A DNA stretch of 64,000 nucleotides from Flavobacteriaceae bacterium PS02336 (GCA_029960065.1 JASCOF010000001.1:434001-498000), one strand, 5' to 3'. Shown: positions 53,857 to 62,576, counted from the first letter of the stretch. Translations and numbers: made by a program. The notes: generated from the sequence alone by a model not told the origin.

Positions 53857-54352
53857 TTTCAGATACAATGTTTCGATTTAATACAGTAATGTTTAACATC
53901 CAGTTGTTGCCATCAGGGTCAGTGCGTACCACTGAAGCTGCGGGGTCTAAAGTAAAGTTCGTTTTGAAACCACATGCTCTCGAAACATAGATGTTTTCGC
54001 GAGTATATCTAAATGTTAGAATATCAGTGTTTCTATTTGTACTAGAAGCATTATAGGTAAACTCGTAGGTTGTCGTGTCAGAATCTGTTCTTAACGGAAT
54101 TGAAACGGTATTTGCACTGATTTGATATTGAGTTCCGTCTGTTCCGTTTTCATTAAAAATGATCGGATTTTCTTCTCCTTCTCCTTTTACTGTCATATTA
54201 AGTACAGAAGCAGGAGTTGTTGGGTCTATATCGTCATAAAATGTAATAACCAATCTGGGTGTAGTTGGCGTATTAGCATCGCATATGTCGTCTTTTTCAC
54301 AGCTGGATAAACCAAAAGTAAAAAGCAGTAAAATTGAAACGAGTTTTTTCAT
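53822..54352 (-). CDS. DUF6452-like lipoprotein
   Basis: A 176-residue protein with a lipoprotein cysteine in FGLSSCEKDD (Cys18). A beta-sandwich-like domain follows with TPRLVITFYDDIDP (about 32-45) and the late YVSRACGFKTNF. DUF6452 is a tentative family name. The gene lies between rlmD and the DUF6048 gene; I recall the trio as conserved in Flavobacteria. It starts 9 nt after the rlmD stop, so it is probably in that operon. Confidence 0.72.
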   Translation of the reverse strand: MKKLVSILLLFTFGLSSCEKDDICDANTPTTPRLVITFYDDIDPTTPASVLNMTVKGEGEENPIIFNENGTDGTQYQISANTVSIPLRTDSDTTTYEFTYNASSTNRNTDILTFRYTRENIYVSRACGFKTNFTLDPAASVVRTDPDGNNWMLNITVLNRNIVSENENDPHINIVF

Positions 54353-54361
54353 GTATTTTTT

Positions 54362-55774
54362 CTATCGAAGTTCTAAAAGTACAACATTTTCAACATGATG
54401 TGTCTGCGGAAACATATCTACAGGTCGCACGCGTGTTACTTTGTATTTTTCATCCATTAAAGCCAAATCGCGAGCCTGAGTTGCAGAGTTACAACTTACA
54501 TAAACGACTCTTTTTGGAGCAATCTTTAAGATTTGTTCTACTACATCTTTATGCATTCCGTCACGAGGCGGGTCTGTGATAATTACATCCGGTTTACCGT
54601 GCTGCGCAATAAAAGCTTCATTAAAGACTACTTTCATGTCTCCAACAAAGAACTCGCAATTGGTAATATTATTGCGTTGTGCATTGGCTTTAGCATCAAG
54701 AATTGCTTCTGGAACACTTTCTACACCAATTACTTTTTTTGCTTTTTTAGAAACAAACTGTGCAATTGTTCCCGTTCCAGTATATAAATCGTATACAGTT
54801 TCGTTTCCTGTAAGTCCAGCGAAGTCTCTTGTTATTTTGTATAATTCGTAAGCTTGGTCAGAATTGGTCTGGTAAAAAGATTTTGCATTGATGCTGAATT
54901 TTAAACCTTCCATTTCTTCCAAGATATAATCTCTTCCTTTATAAAGAACAACATCTTGATCGTAAATGGTATCGTTTTGTTTTCCGTTTACCACATATTG
55001 CAAGGAAGTAATTTGCGGAAATTTTTCGTATAAATGGTCTAAGATTAACTCTCTGTTTTCTTTGTCATCTTCAAAAAACTGAATTAAAACCATAATTTCT
55101 CCTGTAGAAACAGTACGAATCATTACGGTTCTTAATAATCCAGAGTGTTCTCTCGGATTAAAAAATGCCATATTTTTCTCGTTTGCAAAAGCTCTGATTT
55201 CATTGCGGATAGCATTTGAAGGATCTTCTTGCAGATGACATTTGTTGATGTCAAGAATTTTATCCCACATTTTTGGAATATGAAAACCTAAAGCATTTCT
55301 ATTTCCTAAATCTTCAGTACTTCCAATTTCTTTTTCTGTTAACCAGCGGCTGTTTGAAAAAGAAAACTCCATTTTATTTCTGTAGAAAAACTGTTTTTCA
55401 GAACCCAAAATATCTTCGAATTCTGGAAGTTCTATTTTTCCAATTCTCTGTAAGTGATTTTTTACTTCATTCTGTTTGAATGCTAACTGCTGGCTGTATT
55501 TCATATTCTGCCATTTGCATCCGCCGCATACTCCAAAATGTTCGCAAATTGGATCTACTCTGTATTCTGATAATTCGTGAAATTTCACGGCTTTACCTTC
55601 GTAATATGCTTTTCTTTTTTTAAATGTTTGCACGTCAACCACATCTCCAGGCACTACATTCGGAATAAAGATTACTTTACCGTCTGGCGCTTTGGCTACT
55701 GAAACTCCTTTCGCACCAGCATCAAGAACTTGAATTTGATGAAAGACAACTTTGTCTGTATTTTTTCTTCCCAT
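54362..55774 (-). CDS. rlmD: 23S rRNA (uracil-1939-C5)-methyltransferase
   Basis: A 470-residue RumA/RlmD-type enzyme. A TRAM domain spans about 1-60. The 4Fe-4S ligands include Cys77, Cys83 and Cys86 in CEHFGVCGGCKWQ. SAM-binding motifs are VYDLYTGTGTIAQFVS (about 317-332) and ITDPPRDGMH, and the nucleophilic cysteine is in VVYVSCNSATQARDL. It methylates 23S rRNA. It heads an operon with two envelope genes. The -7 promoter box ends 4 nt before the ATG, so the mRNA may be leaderless. Confidence 0.93.
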   Translation of the reverse strand: MGRKNTDKVVFHQIQVLDAGAKGVSVAKAPDGKVIFIPNVVPGDVVDVQTFKKRKAYYEGKAVKFHELSEYRVDPICEHFGVCGGCKWQNMKYSQQLAFKQNEVKNHLQRIGKIELPEFEDILGSEKQFFYRNKMEFSFSNSRWLTEKEIGSTEDLGNRNALGFHIPKMWDKILDINKCHLQEDPSNAIRNEIRAFANEKNMAFFNPREHSGLLRTVMIRTVSTGEIMVLIQFFEDDKENRELILDHLYEKFPQITSLQYVVNGKQNDTIYDQDVVLYKGRDYILEEMEGLKFSINAKSFYQTNSDQAYELYKITRDFAGLTGNETVYDLYTGTGTIAQFVSKKAKKVIGVESVPEAILDAKANAQRNNITNCEFFVGDMKVVFNEAFIAQHGKPDVIITDPPRDGMHKDVVEQILKIAPKRVVYVSCNSATQARDLALMDEKYKVTRVRPVDMFPQTHHVENVVLLELR

Positions 55775-55778
55775 AGCG

Positions 55779-55786
55779 CAAAAATA
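55779..55786 (-). promoter_or_regulatory. -7 promoter box of rlmD, abutting the start codon
   Basis: Minus-strand TATTTTTG, an exact match, with TTTG 18 nt upstream as the -33 box. Only CGCT separates it from the ATG at 55774. Confidence 0.7.
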
Positions 55787-55868
55787 AGCCTTTGAAAACT
55801 TTTACAAATTTAATTTTAAAAAATTTTTAGAAATTCATCAAAAAATTAGTTTAATCGAGTATAAAAGC

Positions 55869-55876
55869 TAAATTTG
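55869..55876 (+). promoter_or_regulatory. -7 promoter box of the histidine kinase gene
   Basis: TAAATTTG, exact match, 58 nt before the ATG at 55935. Confidence 0.45.
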
Positions 55877-55934
55877 TTTTGTAAGAATCCCCATTAAAAT
55901 TACAAGTTTAACCTACTATTACTGCCTCCTTTTT

Positions 55935-56984
55935 ATGAAGTTGTACCACAAACTCTCACAAATCAGCTTTCTTAAAAAAAGTTATGCTTTTAAATTCCTT
56001 TTTGTTGCTTTTATTGGTATTCATATCCCTTTAATCGGAATTTTGTTTTTTGTCTTATATTTTAAACACAGTATTTCTCCTACCTCAATTTTAGTTTTTT
56101 CGCTAATCATGACATTGCTGGCAACGGCTATTACACTTTTGGTTTTAAATCGATTGATAACACCAATTAAAAAAGCTTCAAAAGCATTGGATGATTATCG
56201 AAGCTCAAGAAAATTATCTGTTCTGCCAACGGAATACTCCGATGAAGCAGGTTTGCTTTTATGTAACATTCAGGAATCTATTTATGAAGCGGAAAGTTTT
56301 ATAAATGAAAAGCAGGATTTGGTTTATATGCTTTCGCATGATTTGAAGAACTTTGCAGGAAATCCGCAGGGACTTGCCAAATTGATTATCAGCGAAAATC
56401 CTTCCGATTCAGTCACAAATCTAGCAGAATTAATCTGCGAATCGACTGATCTTCAGTTTAGATATATTGAAAATTTCATTAAACTTCTCAAAGAACAAGA
56501 TGAAGTAGTTAAAATAAATCCAGAGATAAAAACAGTTTTGTTTCCTAACATACTTCCATTTATTAATGAACAGGTCGAACAACGTTTGTTTGAAAAAAAT
56601 ATCAAACTCAATTTGGTATTAGAATGTGTTGAAGCCAAAGTTAAAATTGACGAAGGACTTTTGATTCAGGTTTTGGTTAACTTGATCAGTAATGCCGTTA
56701 AGTTCTCTTATTTTGACAGTGAAATTAAAGTGAGAATTTATTCTGAAGATTCTAAATTGATCTTGACAGTAAAAGACAACGGAATTGGCTTTGATAAACA
56801 TCAGATAGAAGAATTATTCAAAAAATTCACCAAAATGAGCCGACTTGGAACTGCAAATGAAGGTTCAACAGGAATTGGTTTGTATTTGTGCAAAAAAATC
56901 ATAGAGCGTAACAAAGGTCGATTAAGTGCTTCAAGCAATGGTAAAAATAGAGGTGCTGAATTTAGAATCGAGTTTGATATATAA
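55935..56984 (+). CDS. Membrane sensor histidine kinase
   Basis: A 349-residue kinase with two membrane segments (about 19-43 and 49-72) and almost no periplasmic loop, so it probably senses within the membrane. A HAMP-like linker (about 73-120) follows. The phosphoacceptor is His135 in MLSHDLKNFAG. N-box is LVNLISNAVKFS, G1 DNGIGFD, and G2 GSTGIGLYLCKK. No response regulator gene is adjacent, so it is an orphan. A terminator follows at once. Confidence 0.92.
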   Translation: MKLYHKLSQISFLKKSYAFKFLFVAFIGIHIPLIGILFFVLYFKHSISPTSILVFSLIMTLLATAITLLVLNRLITPIKKASKALDDYRSSRKLSVLPTEYSDEAGLLLCNIQESIYEAESFINEKQDLVYMLSHDLKNFAGNPQGLAKLIISENPSDSVTNLAELICESTDLQFRYIENFIKLLKEQDEVVKINPEIKTVLFPNILPFINEQVEQRLFEKNIKLNLVLECVEAKVKIDEGLLIQVLVNLISNAVKFSYFDSEIKVRIYSEDSKLILTVKDNGIGFDKHQIEELFKKFTKMSRLGTANEGSTGIGLYLCKKIIERNKGRLSASSNGKNRGAEFRIEFDI

Positions 56985-57028
56985 AAAAATAAGGTTATCA
57001 GGATTTGAACTGATAACCTTATTTTTTT
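56983..57028. terminator. Bidirectional terminator
   Basis: AAAAAATAAGGTTATCAG pairs with CTGATAACCTTATTTTTT around 8 nt. It spans the kinase stop and the end of the next, convergent gene. Confidence 0.88.
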
Positions 57029-57443
57029 AAGGCTCATAAGATAATTGAGGTCTGTTTTCAAAACATTTTACACTTTTTGGAGGCACTGATCCCGTACATA
57101 TATCGCTTGTTTTACTAGCTATACTTCCGTCAAGGTTCCATTTTTTCTTTACATATTTCAGTTGTCTGTTGTATTTTCTGATTTTGTCTTGTAAAGTTTT
57201 AAAATTTATGCTTTTATGATATAAAATATAGCCATCATTTGGGCAAGCCGATTCAATTAGTTTTGTAAATCCCCATTCTTCAGGATTTGTACACGATTTA
57301 GCAAACATCTGCGAATAATCAAGTACATCACTGTATAAAGTGGCTAGTTTGGCTAAATCTTCCTCTCTTGTAGTCGAATCATCGTTACTGCACGAGCCAA
57401 GTGATAAACAAATAGCGAGCAGTATAAAGATTTTTTGTTTCAT
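57027..57443 (-). CDS. Hypothetical lipoprotein
   Basis: A 138-residue protein with a lipoprotein cysteine in LSLGSCSNDDS (Cys18), then a helical domain with four further cysteines (CTNPEEWG, CPNDGY, CTGSV, CFENRP) that could form disulfides in the periplasm. No family recognised. Monocistronic and convergent with the kinase gene. Confidence 0.7.
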   Translation of the reverse strand: MKQKIFILLAICLSLGSCSNDDSTTREEDLAKLATLYSDVLDYSQMFAKSCTNPEEWGFTKLIESACPNDGYILYHKSINFKTLQDKIRKYNRQLKYVKKKWNLDGSIASKTSDICTGSVPPKSVKCFENRPQLSYEP

Positions 57444-57550
57444 GGTTTTGGTAGTTAAGTTATATGATTAGTATTCATAATCTTAAGATAACCAAAACGT
57501 TGGATGGTTGCGTCTATACGAGAAAAAACTTAATAAATTTCGCAAAGCTA

Positions 57551-58537
57551 TTACCAAAGCTGATGAACAGAAGGTTTAATTAAATCGTTATAAATTTTAT
57601 TCATGCCTAAAATCTGTTCGTTTGTTAATTTGGGAGAATCATAAACCGATAAATTCGATAAAACATGACTTACTTTTGAAGCGCCTGGAATAATGCAGCT
57701 TACTTCATTAAAACTCAAAATCCACTGTAATGCAATGGGAGCAAGGTTTTCTGATTCTGGAAATAATGCTTTCAACGCATCAACAGCTTTTAGGCCTAAA
57801 TCATAATCAATTCCTGAAAAAGTTTCACCTTTATCAAAAGCTTCTCCGTTACGATTAAAATTACGATGATCCTGAGGGTCAAAAGTAGTTTTCTCGCTGA
57901 AAGTACCTGTTAAAAGTCCGCTCGCTAATGGAACTCTTGCAATAATACCGATGTCTTTCTTTTTAGCTTCTGAGAAAAACAATTCAGAAGGACGCTGACG
58001 GAATAAATTAAAAATGATCTGAACCGTAGTTACATTATCATATTCAATTGCTTTTAAGGCTTCTTCTACTTTTTCAACGCTGACTCCTAGATTAAGTATT
58101 TTACCTTGTTCTTTTAATCGATCAAAAAGTTCAAAAATTTCGGGACGATAATATACTTCTGTCGGCGGACAGTGCAGTTGAATTAAATCCAGCGTTTCTA
58201 AGCCTGTTCTTTTTAAACTGTCTTCTACAAATTTTTGAAGCACTTTTGGAGTGTAACCTTCATTTACATGAGGATTGATCTGGCGTCCGCATTTTGTAGC
58301 CACAAAAATACGTTCAGATCGGGAACGAACCACACGGCCAACAGCAGTTTCGCTTAATCCATTTTCGTAAACATCGGCAGTATCAATAAAGTTTACGCCA
58401 TTATCTATAGCAGTATTTAGAAGTTCATCCGCAGTTTTATCATCAAAACCCGATCCCCATTTTCCACCAACCTGCCAAGTGCCAAGCGAGATTTCAGAGA
58501 TATTAAAGTTTGTTTTTCCTAGTTTTCTGTAGTTCAT
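57551..58537 (-). CDS. Aldo/keto reductase
   Basis: A 328-residue NADPH-dependent oxidoreductase with a TIM-barrel. The catalytic tetrad is Asp and Tyr in FIDTADVYENG (about 51-61), Lys in VATKCGRQ (about 83) and His in LIQLHCPP (about 119). The C-terminal NADP-binding segment is SCIIPGASKVSHV. It reduces aldehydes or ketones; the substrate is unknown. Monocistronic, with an octamer hairpin upstream. Confidence 0.93.
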   Translation of the reverse strand: MNYRKLGKTNFNISEISLGTWQVGGKWGSGFDDKTADELLNTAIDNGVNFIDTADVYENGLSETAVGRVVRSRSERIFVATKCGRQINPHVNEGYTPKVLQKFVEDSLKRTGLETLDLIQLHCPPTEVYYRPEIFELFDRLKEQGKILNLGVSVEKVEEALKAIEYDNVTTVQIIFNLFRQRPSELFFSEAKKKDIGIIARVPLASGLLTGTFSEKTTFDPQDHRNFNRNGEAFDKGETFSGIDYDLGLKAVDALKALFPESENLAPIALQWILSFNEVSCIIPGASKVSHVLSNLSVYDSPKLTNEQILGMNKIYNDLIKPSVHQLW

Positions 58538-58551
58538 TTTTTTTTCTTTTT

Positions 58552-58647
58552 AGGTGCAAAGGTTCAAAGGTGCATAGTGACAAAGGTTTTTTTGTAGGTA
58601 AAGTATAACCTTTCTACCTTTTGAGCCTTTGTCACTTTGTCCCTTTT
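58552..58647. repeat. AGGTGCAA-type octamer hairpin
   Basis: The left words AGGTGCAA, AGGTTCAA, AGGTGCAT, AGTGACAA (58552-58583) and right words ACCTTTCT, ACCTTTTG, AGCCTTTG, TCACTTTG, TCCCTTTT (58608-58647) are each in exact 8-nt register and partly complementary. It lies between the aldo/keto reductase start and the cysM stop. Confidence 0.8.
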
Positions 58648-58648
58648 T

Positions 58649-59536
58649 TCAATCAAATAAATCCGAAGACAAGTAACGATCGCCTCTATCACAGATAACG
58701 GCCACTATAACTCCAGATTCTAATTGTTCGGCAATTTTTAAAGCTACAGCAACAGAACCGCCGCTGCTCATTCCAGCAAATACGCCTTCTTCTAATGCCA
58801 GTCTTTTGGTCATTTCTCTGGCTTCTTCTTCACTAACATCTACAACGGTATCAACCTTAGAAGCATCAAAAATTTTAGGAAGATATTCTTGAGGCCATTT
58901 ACGAATTCCTGGAATTTGAGAACCATCGCTTGGCTGTGCACCTATAATCTGAACATTTGGATTTTTTTCTTTTAAATAAGTCGAAGTACCGATAATAGTT
59001 CCAGTTGTTCCCATTGCAGAAACAAAGTGAGTAACAGTTCCCTCGGTGTCATTCCATATCTCTGGGCCTGTTGTTTTGTAATGTGCTTTCCAGTTGTCAT
59101 CATTTGCAAACTGGTTCAGCATCAAATAACCACCTTCTGCCACTTTTTTATCAGCATAATCTCGAGAACCTATAATACCCTCGCTGGCAGGCGTTAGAAT
59201 GACTGTAGCGCCGTAAGCACGCATAGTCTGTGTACGTTCTTTGGTTGAATCTTCGGGTAAAATCAGTTCGATTTCAATACCAAACAATTGTGCAATCATT
59301 GCCAGAGCGATTCCCGTGTTTCCGCTAGTTGCTTCAATTAATTTATCCCCTTTTTTGATTTCACCTCTTTCTAAAGCGGCTGCAATCATATTATACGCAG
59401 CTCTATCTTTTACGCTTCCTCCCGGATTATTGCCTTCGAGCTTAAGCAAAAGTTTTACATTTTTATTTTGAACCAAATTGACGGTTTCCATCAAAGGAGT
59501 ATTTCCAATCAGGTTTAATAATTTCTGTGGACCCAT
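58649..59536 (-). CDS. cysM: O-acetylserine sulfhydrylase B
   Basis: A 295-residue PLP enzyme making cysteine from O-acetylserine and sulfide or thiosulfate. The PLP lysine is Lys43 in PGGSVKDRA. The pyrophosphate-loop TSGNTGIA (about 69-76) and the late GMSSGG are present. The short length and the segment RKWPQEYLP favour CysM over CysK. It begins 1 nt after the cysE stop, forming a two-gene operon. Confidence 0.93.
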   Translation of the reverse strand: MGPQKLLNLIGNTPLMETVNLVQNKNVKLLLKLEGNNPGGSVKDRAAYNMIAAALERGEIKKGDKLIEATSGNTGIALAMIAQLFGIEIELILPEDSTKERTQTMRAYGATVILTPASEGIIGSRDYADKKVAEGGYLMLNQFANDDNWKAHYKTTGPEIWNDTEGTVTHFVSAMGTTGTIIGTSTYLKEKNPNVQIIGAQPSDGSQIPGIRKWPQEYLPKIFDASKVDTVVDVSEEEAREMTKRLALEEGVFAGMSSGGSVAVALKIAEQLESGVIVAVICDRGDRYLSSDLFD

Positions 59537-59537
59537 T

Positions 59538-60329
59538 TTATTTTTTTTCTTTTATTTTAACTTCAGTTGTAGTGGTGTTTAAAACGATAGAATCTGCAGG
59601 AATAGATTTAGTTACCCATGAATTTCCTCCAATAACACTGTTTTTTCCAATAACAGTTTGTCCTCCTAAAATTGTAGCATTTGCATAAATGCAGACATTC
59701 GCTTCCACTGTTGGATGTCTTTTTGCATTTTTCATTTCTTTACTTACGCTCAAAGCACCCAGTGTTACACCCTGATAAATTTTTACATGTTTTTTAATTA
59801 CAGTCGTTTCTCCAATTACAATTCCTGTAGCATGATCAATAAAGAATGGAGAGGCAATATCTGCGCCGGCATGAATATCTGTTCCTGTAATTCTGTGTGC
59901 GTATTCGCTCATTAAACGAGAAAAAAGAAGTAAATCTAGATGATACAATTCGTGGCTTAACCTATAAATAGCGATGGCATAGAAACCGGGATAGGCTAAA
60001 TAAACTTCATCAATACTGTTTGATGCAGGATCGTTTTCTAAAATATAGGCAGCGTCTTCATTTAATTTTTCTAAAACTCCTGGAAGTTTTTCAAGAAATC
60101 TATCCCAAATAGATTCGCATAGATTTTCTGGCTTTTTGCATGCCAAAACAGCAATTTCTTTAAAACGAAATTCAAGTTCATCAATGCTATCATCTAACGC
60201 TGCATTGGAATCAAAAAGAGTATAAAAAAGCTTTTCTGTAAAGTCTTCTGTTTTGGTTTTAATGCCGTAATTGATGTGTGAATGACTTTTTAAAGCCTTT
60301 ATATTTTGTATGATAGTGTCTTTTGTCAC
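59538..60329 (-). CDS. cysE: Serine O-acetyltransferase
   Basis: 263 residues from the GTG at 60329. The longer frame to another GTG at 60395 adds 22 hydrophobic residues that the family lacks. A helical N-terminal domain is followed by the left-handed beta-helix with hexapeptide repeats, including GTDIHAGADIASPFFIDHATG with the catalytic His (about 172-192), and NAKRHPTVEANVCIYANATI. It makes O-acetylserine for CysM. No upstream promoter box is clear. Confidence 0.92.
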   Translation of the reverse strand: MTKDTIIQNIKALKSHSHINYGIKTKTEDFTEKLFYTLFDSNAALDDSIDELEFRFKEIAVLACKKPENLCESIWDRFLEKLPGVLEKLNEDAAYILENDPASNSIDEVYLAYPGFYAIAIYRLSHELYHLDLLLFSRLMSEYAHRITGTDIHAGADIASPFFIDHATGIVIGETTVIKKHVKIYQGVTLGALSVSKEMKNAKRHPTVEANVCIYANATILGGQTVIGKNSVIGGNSWVTKSIPADSIVLNTTTTEVKIKEKK

Positions 60330-60519
60330 AATGGTAAAAATGAATGAATAATTTTGGAACGTTAAAAGTAAGGCGTTTTTTGGAAATAAAGTCACGATTT
60401 AACTAAAGAAATTTTCTCTAGAAAGGCTCATTTGTGATAAAAACCGAATTATAAACACTTCTTTTTTATGCAGTTCTTAAGAAGTTAATTGCGTAAATTA
60501 GCTTTCAAAACAAATAAAA

Positions 60520-61221
60520 ATGAAAAATAGCCAGACATTTAAAAGCGCAATTTCAGGACTTTCTTTTGCAGAAGGTGAGAAGGTTTACGGTAAATCGATT
60601 CACGATCCAATTTTAGGCTTAATTAAGAAAGAATTTCCAAGTTTTAATGATGACGACTGTATCGCTGTTAACGAATTAAATGTGTACCGCCAGAAATATA
60701 TTTCAAATTATCTTTCAACAGAAATTGGTGCACTTTCGGCTATGGAGAAAAATGTCATTACCTCCTTAAAAGAAGATAAGTCGATTGTGAGTATTGTTGA
60801 AGACGAAGAAGAAACGCGTAATCTAGGACAGAGGGTTGCTGATAGAGTAGCCGATTTTGGCGGAAGCTGGACTTTTATTATCTCTTTTCTTTTTTTTATT
60901 ACGATTTGGATTGGTTCAAATGTTTTCGTTTTTCTAAATAAAGGTTTTGATCCCTATCCGTTTATTCTCTTGAATTTAATCCTTTCGTGCGTGGCAGCGT
61001 TGCAGGCGCCAGTAATTATGATGAGCCAGAACCGTCAGGAGGAAAAAGACCGAAATCGTGCTAAAAAAGATTATATGATCAATTTAAAATCGGAATTGGA
61101 GATTAGAATGATTCACGATAAAATCGATCATTTGATTATGCATCAGCAGCAAGAATTAATAGAAATTCAGAAAGTGCAAATCGAGATGATGAATGATATT
61201 TTGAATCAGATTAAGAAGTAA
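60520..61221 (+). CDS. DUF1003 family membrane protein
   Basis: A 233-residue protein with a soluble N-terminus (1-100), two membrane segments (about 115-135 and 145-165) and a C-terminal helical tail rich in charged and Gln residues, probably a coiled coil (about 168-233). The hallmark is RVADRVADFGGSWTFIISF (about 105-123) and ALQAPVIMMSQNRQEEKDR (about 160-178). The family function is unknown. Monocistronic. Confidence 0.88.
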   Translation: MKNSQTFKSAISGLSFAEGEKVYGKSIHDPILGLIKKEFPSFNDDDCIAVNELNVYRQKYISNYLSTEIGALSAMEKNVITSLKEDKSIVSIVEDEEETRNLGQRVADRVADFGGSWTFIISFLFFITIWIGSNVFVFLNKGFDPYPFILLNLILSCVAALQAPVIMMSQNRQEEKDRNRAKKDYMINLKSELEIRMIHDKIDHLIMHQQQELIEIQKVQIEMMNDILNQIKK

Positions 61222-61288
61222 AAGGGAGTAAAATTCCATTTTTTTATCCCGAAGCGTCCGGGCCAAATTCCAAAAAAGGAGCAAAGCG

Positions 61289-61330
61289 ACTTTTAGAAAA
61301 TCTAAAATCTAAAATCTAAAATCTAAAAGT
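61289..61330. repeat. AATCTAA heptamer hairpin
   Basis: Perfect 9-nt arms ACTTTTAGA/TCTAAAAGT enclose four 7-nt copies of AAATCTA. It lies between the convergent DUF1003 and DUF2752 genes. Confidence 0.7.
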
Positions 61331-61601
61331 GTTTAAAGTAATAACCTCCAATCATAAAAATAAGATTTATGAGTGCCATTCTCCAGACTAATTTTTTATG
61401 TTTTTTTGATTTATCTAATAGATGATATCCTGCAAAAAGGAATAATAAAAGGCAGGAATATATTGCTGGATACATTTTGAAAGCCGCTAAAAACTGTCCT
61501 TGAAAAAGTAAGAAAAGAGACCGCTGGAAACCACAGCCTAAACATTCAAATCCGAAGATGGTTTTGAAGAGACATGGGATCATATATTTTTCTAAAGTCA
61601 T
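61323..61601 (-). CDS. DUF2752 small membrane protein
   Basis: 92 residues from the ATG at 61601; the longer frame to 61640 adds basic residues without a signal. Three hydrophobic segments and the family motif FECLGCGFQRSLFLL (about 18-32), a variant of CPxxGxTR. DUF2752 function is unknown; related genes are sometimes paired with a CD225-type gene, which is absent here. Confidence 0.78.
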   Translation of the reverse strand: MTLEKYMIPCLFKTIFGFECLGCGFQRSLFLLFQGQFLAAFKMYPAIYSCLLLFLFAGYHLLDKSKKHKKLVWRMALINLIFMIGGYYFKHF

Positions 61602-61679
61602 AGCAGATCTTTTTGCAATTTTACTAAAAAAATACGACAAACGTTTAAAGTAGAATAGAAGTAGTACTTGAAAGTTTTA

Positions 61680-61687
61680 TACTTTTG
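61680..61687 (+). promoter_or_regulatory. -7 promoter box of the small ORF / Smr operon
   Basis: TACTTTTG, an exact TAnnTTTG match, 20 nt before the ATG at 61708. Confidence 0.45.
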
Positions 61688-61707
61688 AAATCTTAAACTT
61701 TGAATTG

Positions 61708-61881
61708 ATGAAAGCTTTTAAAATTATAATAATGATTCTTGCGATTTCGGTAGCACTTTATGAGCAAGTTTCTGAAGAAAAAAATATCTATATCATGATT
61801 GCTGCAATTGTAGTTTTCATGTTTGGAATGATGCAGCTGAGTGCTAAAACACCGAGTAAACATAACGATAAAGAAGAGTAG
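61708..61881 (+). CDS. 57-residue membrane protein upstream of the Smr gene
   Basis: A short ORF (ATG 61708, TAG at 61879) encoding two hydrophobic stretches (about 3-18 and 28-46), starting MKAFKIIIMILAIS and ending in a charged tail KHNDKEE. The Smr gene's ATG follows 1 nt after the stop, so they are co-transcribed. No family is recognised. Its tight coupling supports a real gene. Confidence 0.65.
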   Translation: MKAFKIIIMILAISVALYEQVSEEKNIYIMIAAIVVFMFGMMQLSAKTPSKHNDKEE

Positions 61882-61882
61882 G

Positions 61883-62434
61883 ATGCTGGTAAAAGGAGAT
61901 AAAGTTTCTGTACTGGATGAAGCAATAAACGGAACGGTAGTTTCTGTTAAAAATAAGGAAGTTTTGATTGAAACTGAAGACGGATTTATGATGACATTTT
62001 TTGTCAATGAATTGCTTAAGATTCAAGAAACCAGTGATTTGATGAATTCTATTAAAAGAATTGATTTAAATGAAGCTTCACGGGATAAAATCGAACCAAA
62101 ACCAAGAAGTTTTGTCAAAGAAAAGAAAGAAAAGCGTGATGTTGGAGTTCCAGAATTTGATTTACATATTGAAAAATTAGTGCCGAATAAACGCGGAATG
62201 TCGAATTATGATATTTTAACGTTACAGACTGAAACGGCAAAAAGGCATATTGAATTTGCTATTAGAAACCGCATTCCAAAAATCGTTTTTATCCACGGTG
62301 TCGGTGAAGGAATTTTAAAAGCAGAACTGGACTTTTTATTAGGCCGATATGATGGATTAGATTTTCAGGATGCCAATTATCAAAAATATGGTCTTGGTGC
62401 GACTGAAGTTTATTTTAGGCAGAACAACAAATAA
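61883..62434 (+). CDS. Smr-domain protein
   Basis: 183 residues from the ATG at 61883; a longer frame to 61841 begins inside the upstream ORF and is rejected. An SH3-like N-terminal part (MLVKGDKVSVLDE, KNKEVLIETEDG) and a C-terminal Smr domain (about 95-183) are present, with FDLHIEKLVPN and IVFIHGVGEGILKAEL, the HGxG nicking motif. This is the MutS2 C-terminal arrangement without the MutS core. Smr domains nick DNA or cut RNA at stalled ribosomes. The target here is unknown. Confidence 0.88.
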   Translation: MLVKGDKVSVLDEAINGTVVSVKNKEVLIETEDGFMMTFFVNELLKIQETSDLMNSIKRIDLNEASRDKIEPKPRSFVKEKKEKRDVGVPEFDLHIEKLVPNKRGMSNYDILTLQTETAKRHIEFAIRNRIPKIVFIHGVGEGILKAELDFLLGRYDGLDFQDANYQKYGLGATEVYFRQNNK

Positions 62435-62440
62435 TATAAA

Positions 62441-62467
62441 AATTGACCGCTATAAATCGGTCAGTTT
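62441..62467 (+). terminator. Short hairpin after the Smr gene
   Basis: TTGACCG pairs with CGGTCAG, just 6 nt after the stop, followed by TTTT. A weak terminator backed by the larger stem that follows. Confidence 0.55.
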
Positions 62468-62473
62468 TAAGCA

Positions 62474-62538
62474 TAAAAAAACGTCTGTTTTCGAAGCTGA
62501 TTTTAGATTAAATCAGATAGGAAAACAGACGTTTTTTT
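62474..62538. terminator. Large terminator stem
   Basis: AAAAAAACGTCTGTTTTC pairs with GAAAACAGACGTTTTTTT around a 29-nt loop that itself holds a small stem (CTGATTT/AAATCAG). It separates the convergent Smr and lipoprotein genes. Confidence 0.85.
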
Positions 62539-62576
62539 GTAAGAATTTTTAAAAGATGTTCTTTAGGAAAAACTTG

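Noticed and set aside
60330..60395. Longer N-terminus for cysE
   Set aside because: The extra 22 residues are hydrophobic and absent from what I know of the family; the GTG at 60329 gives the normal start.
61296..61328. AAATCTA tandem as a phase-variable promoter
   Set aside because: It lies between two convergent gene ends, not before a start codon.
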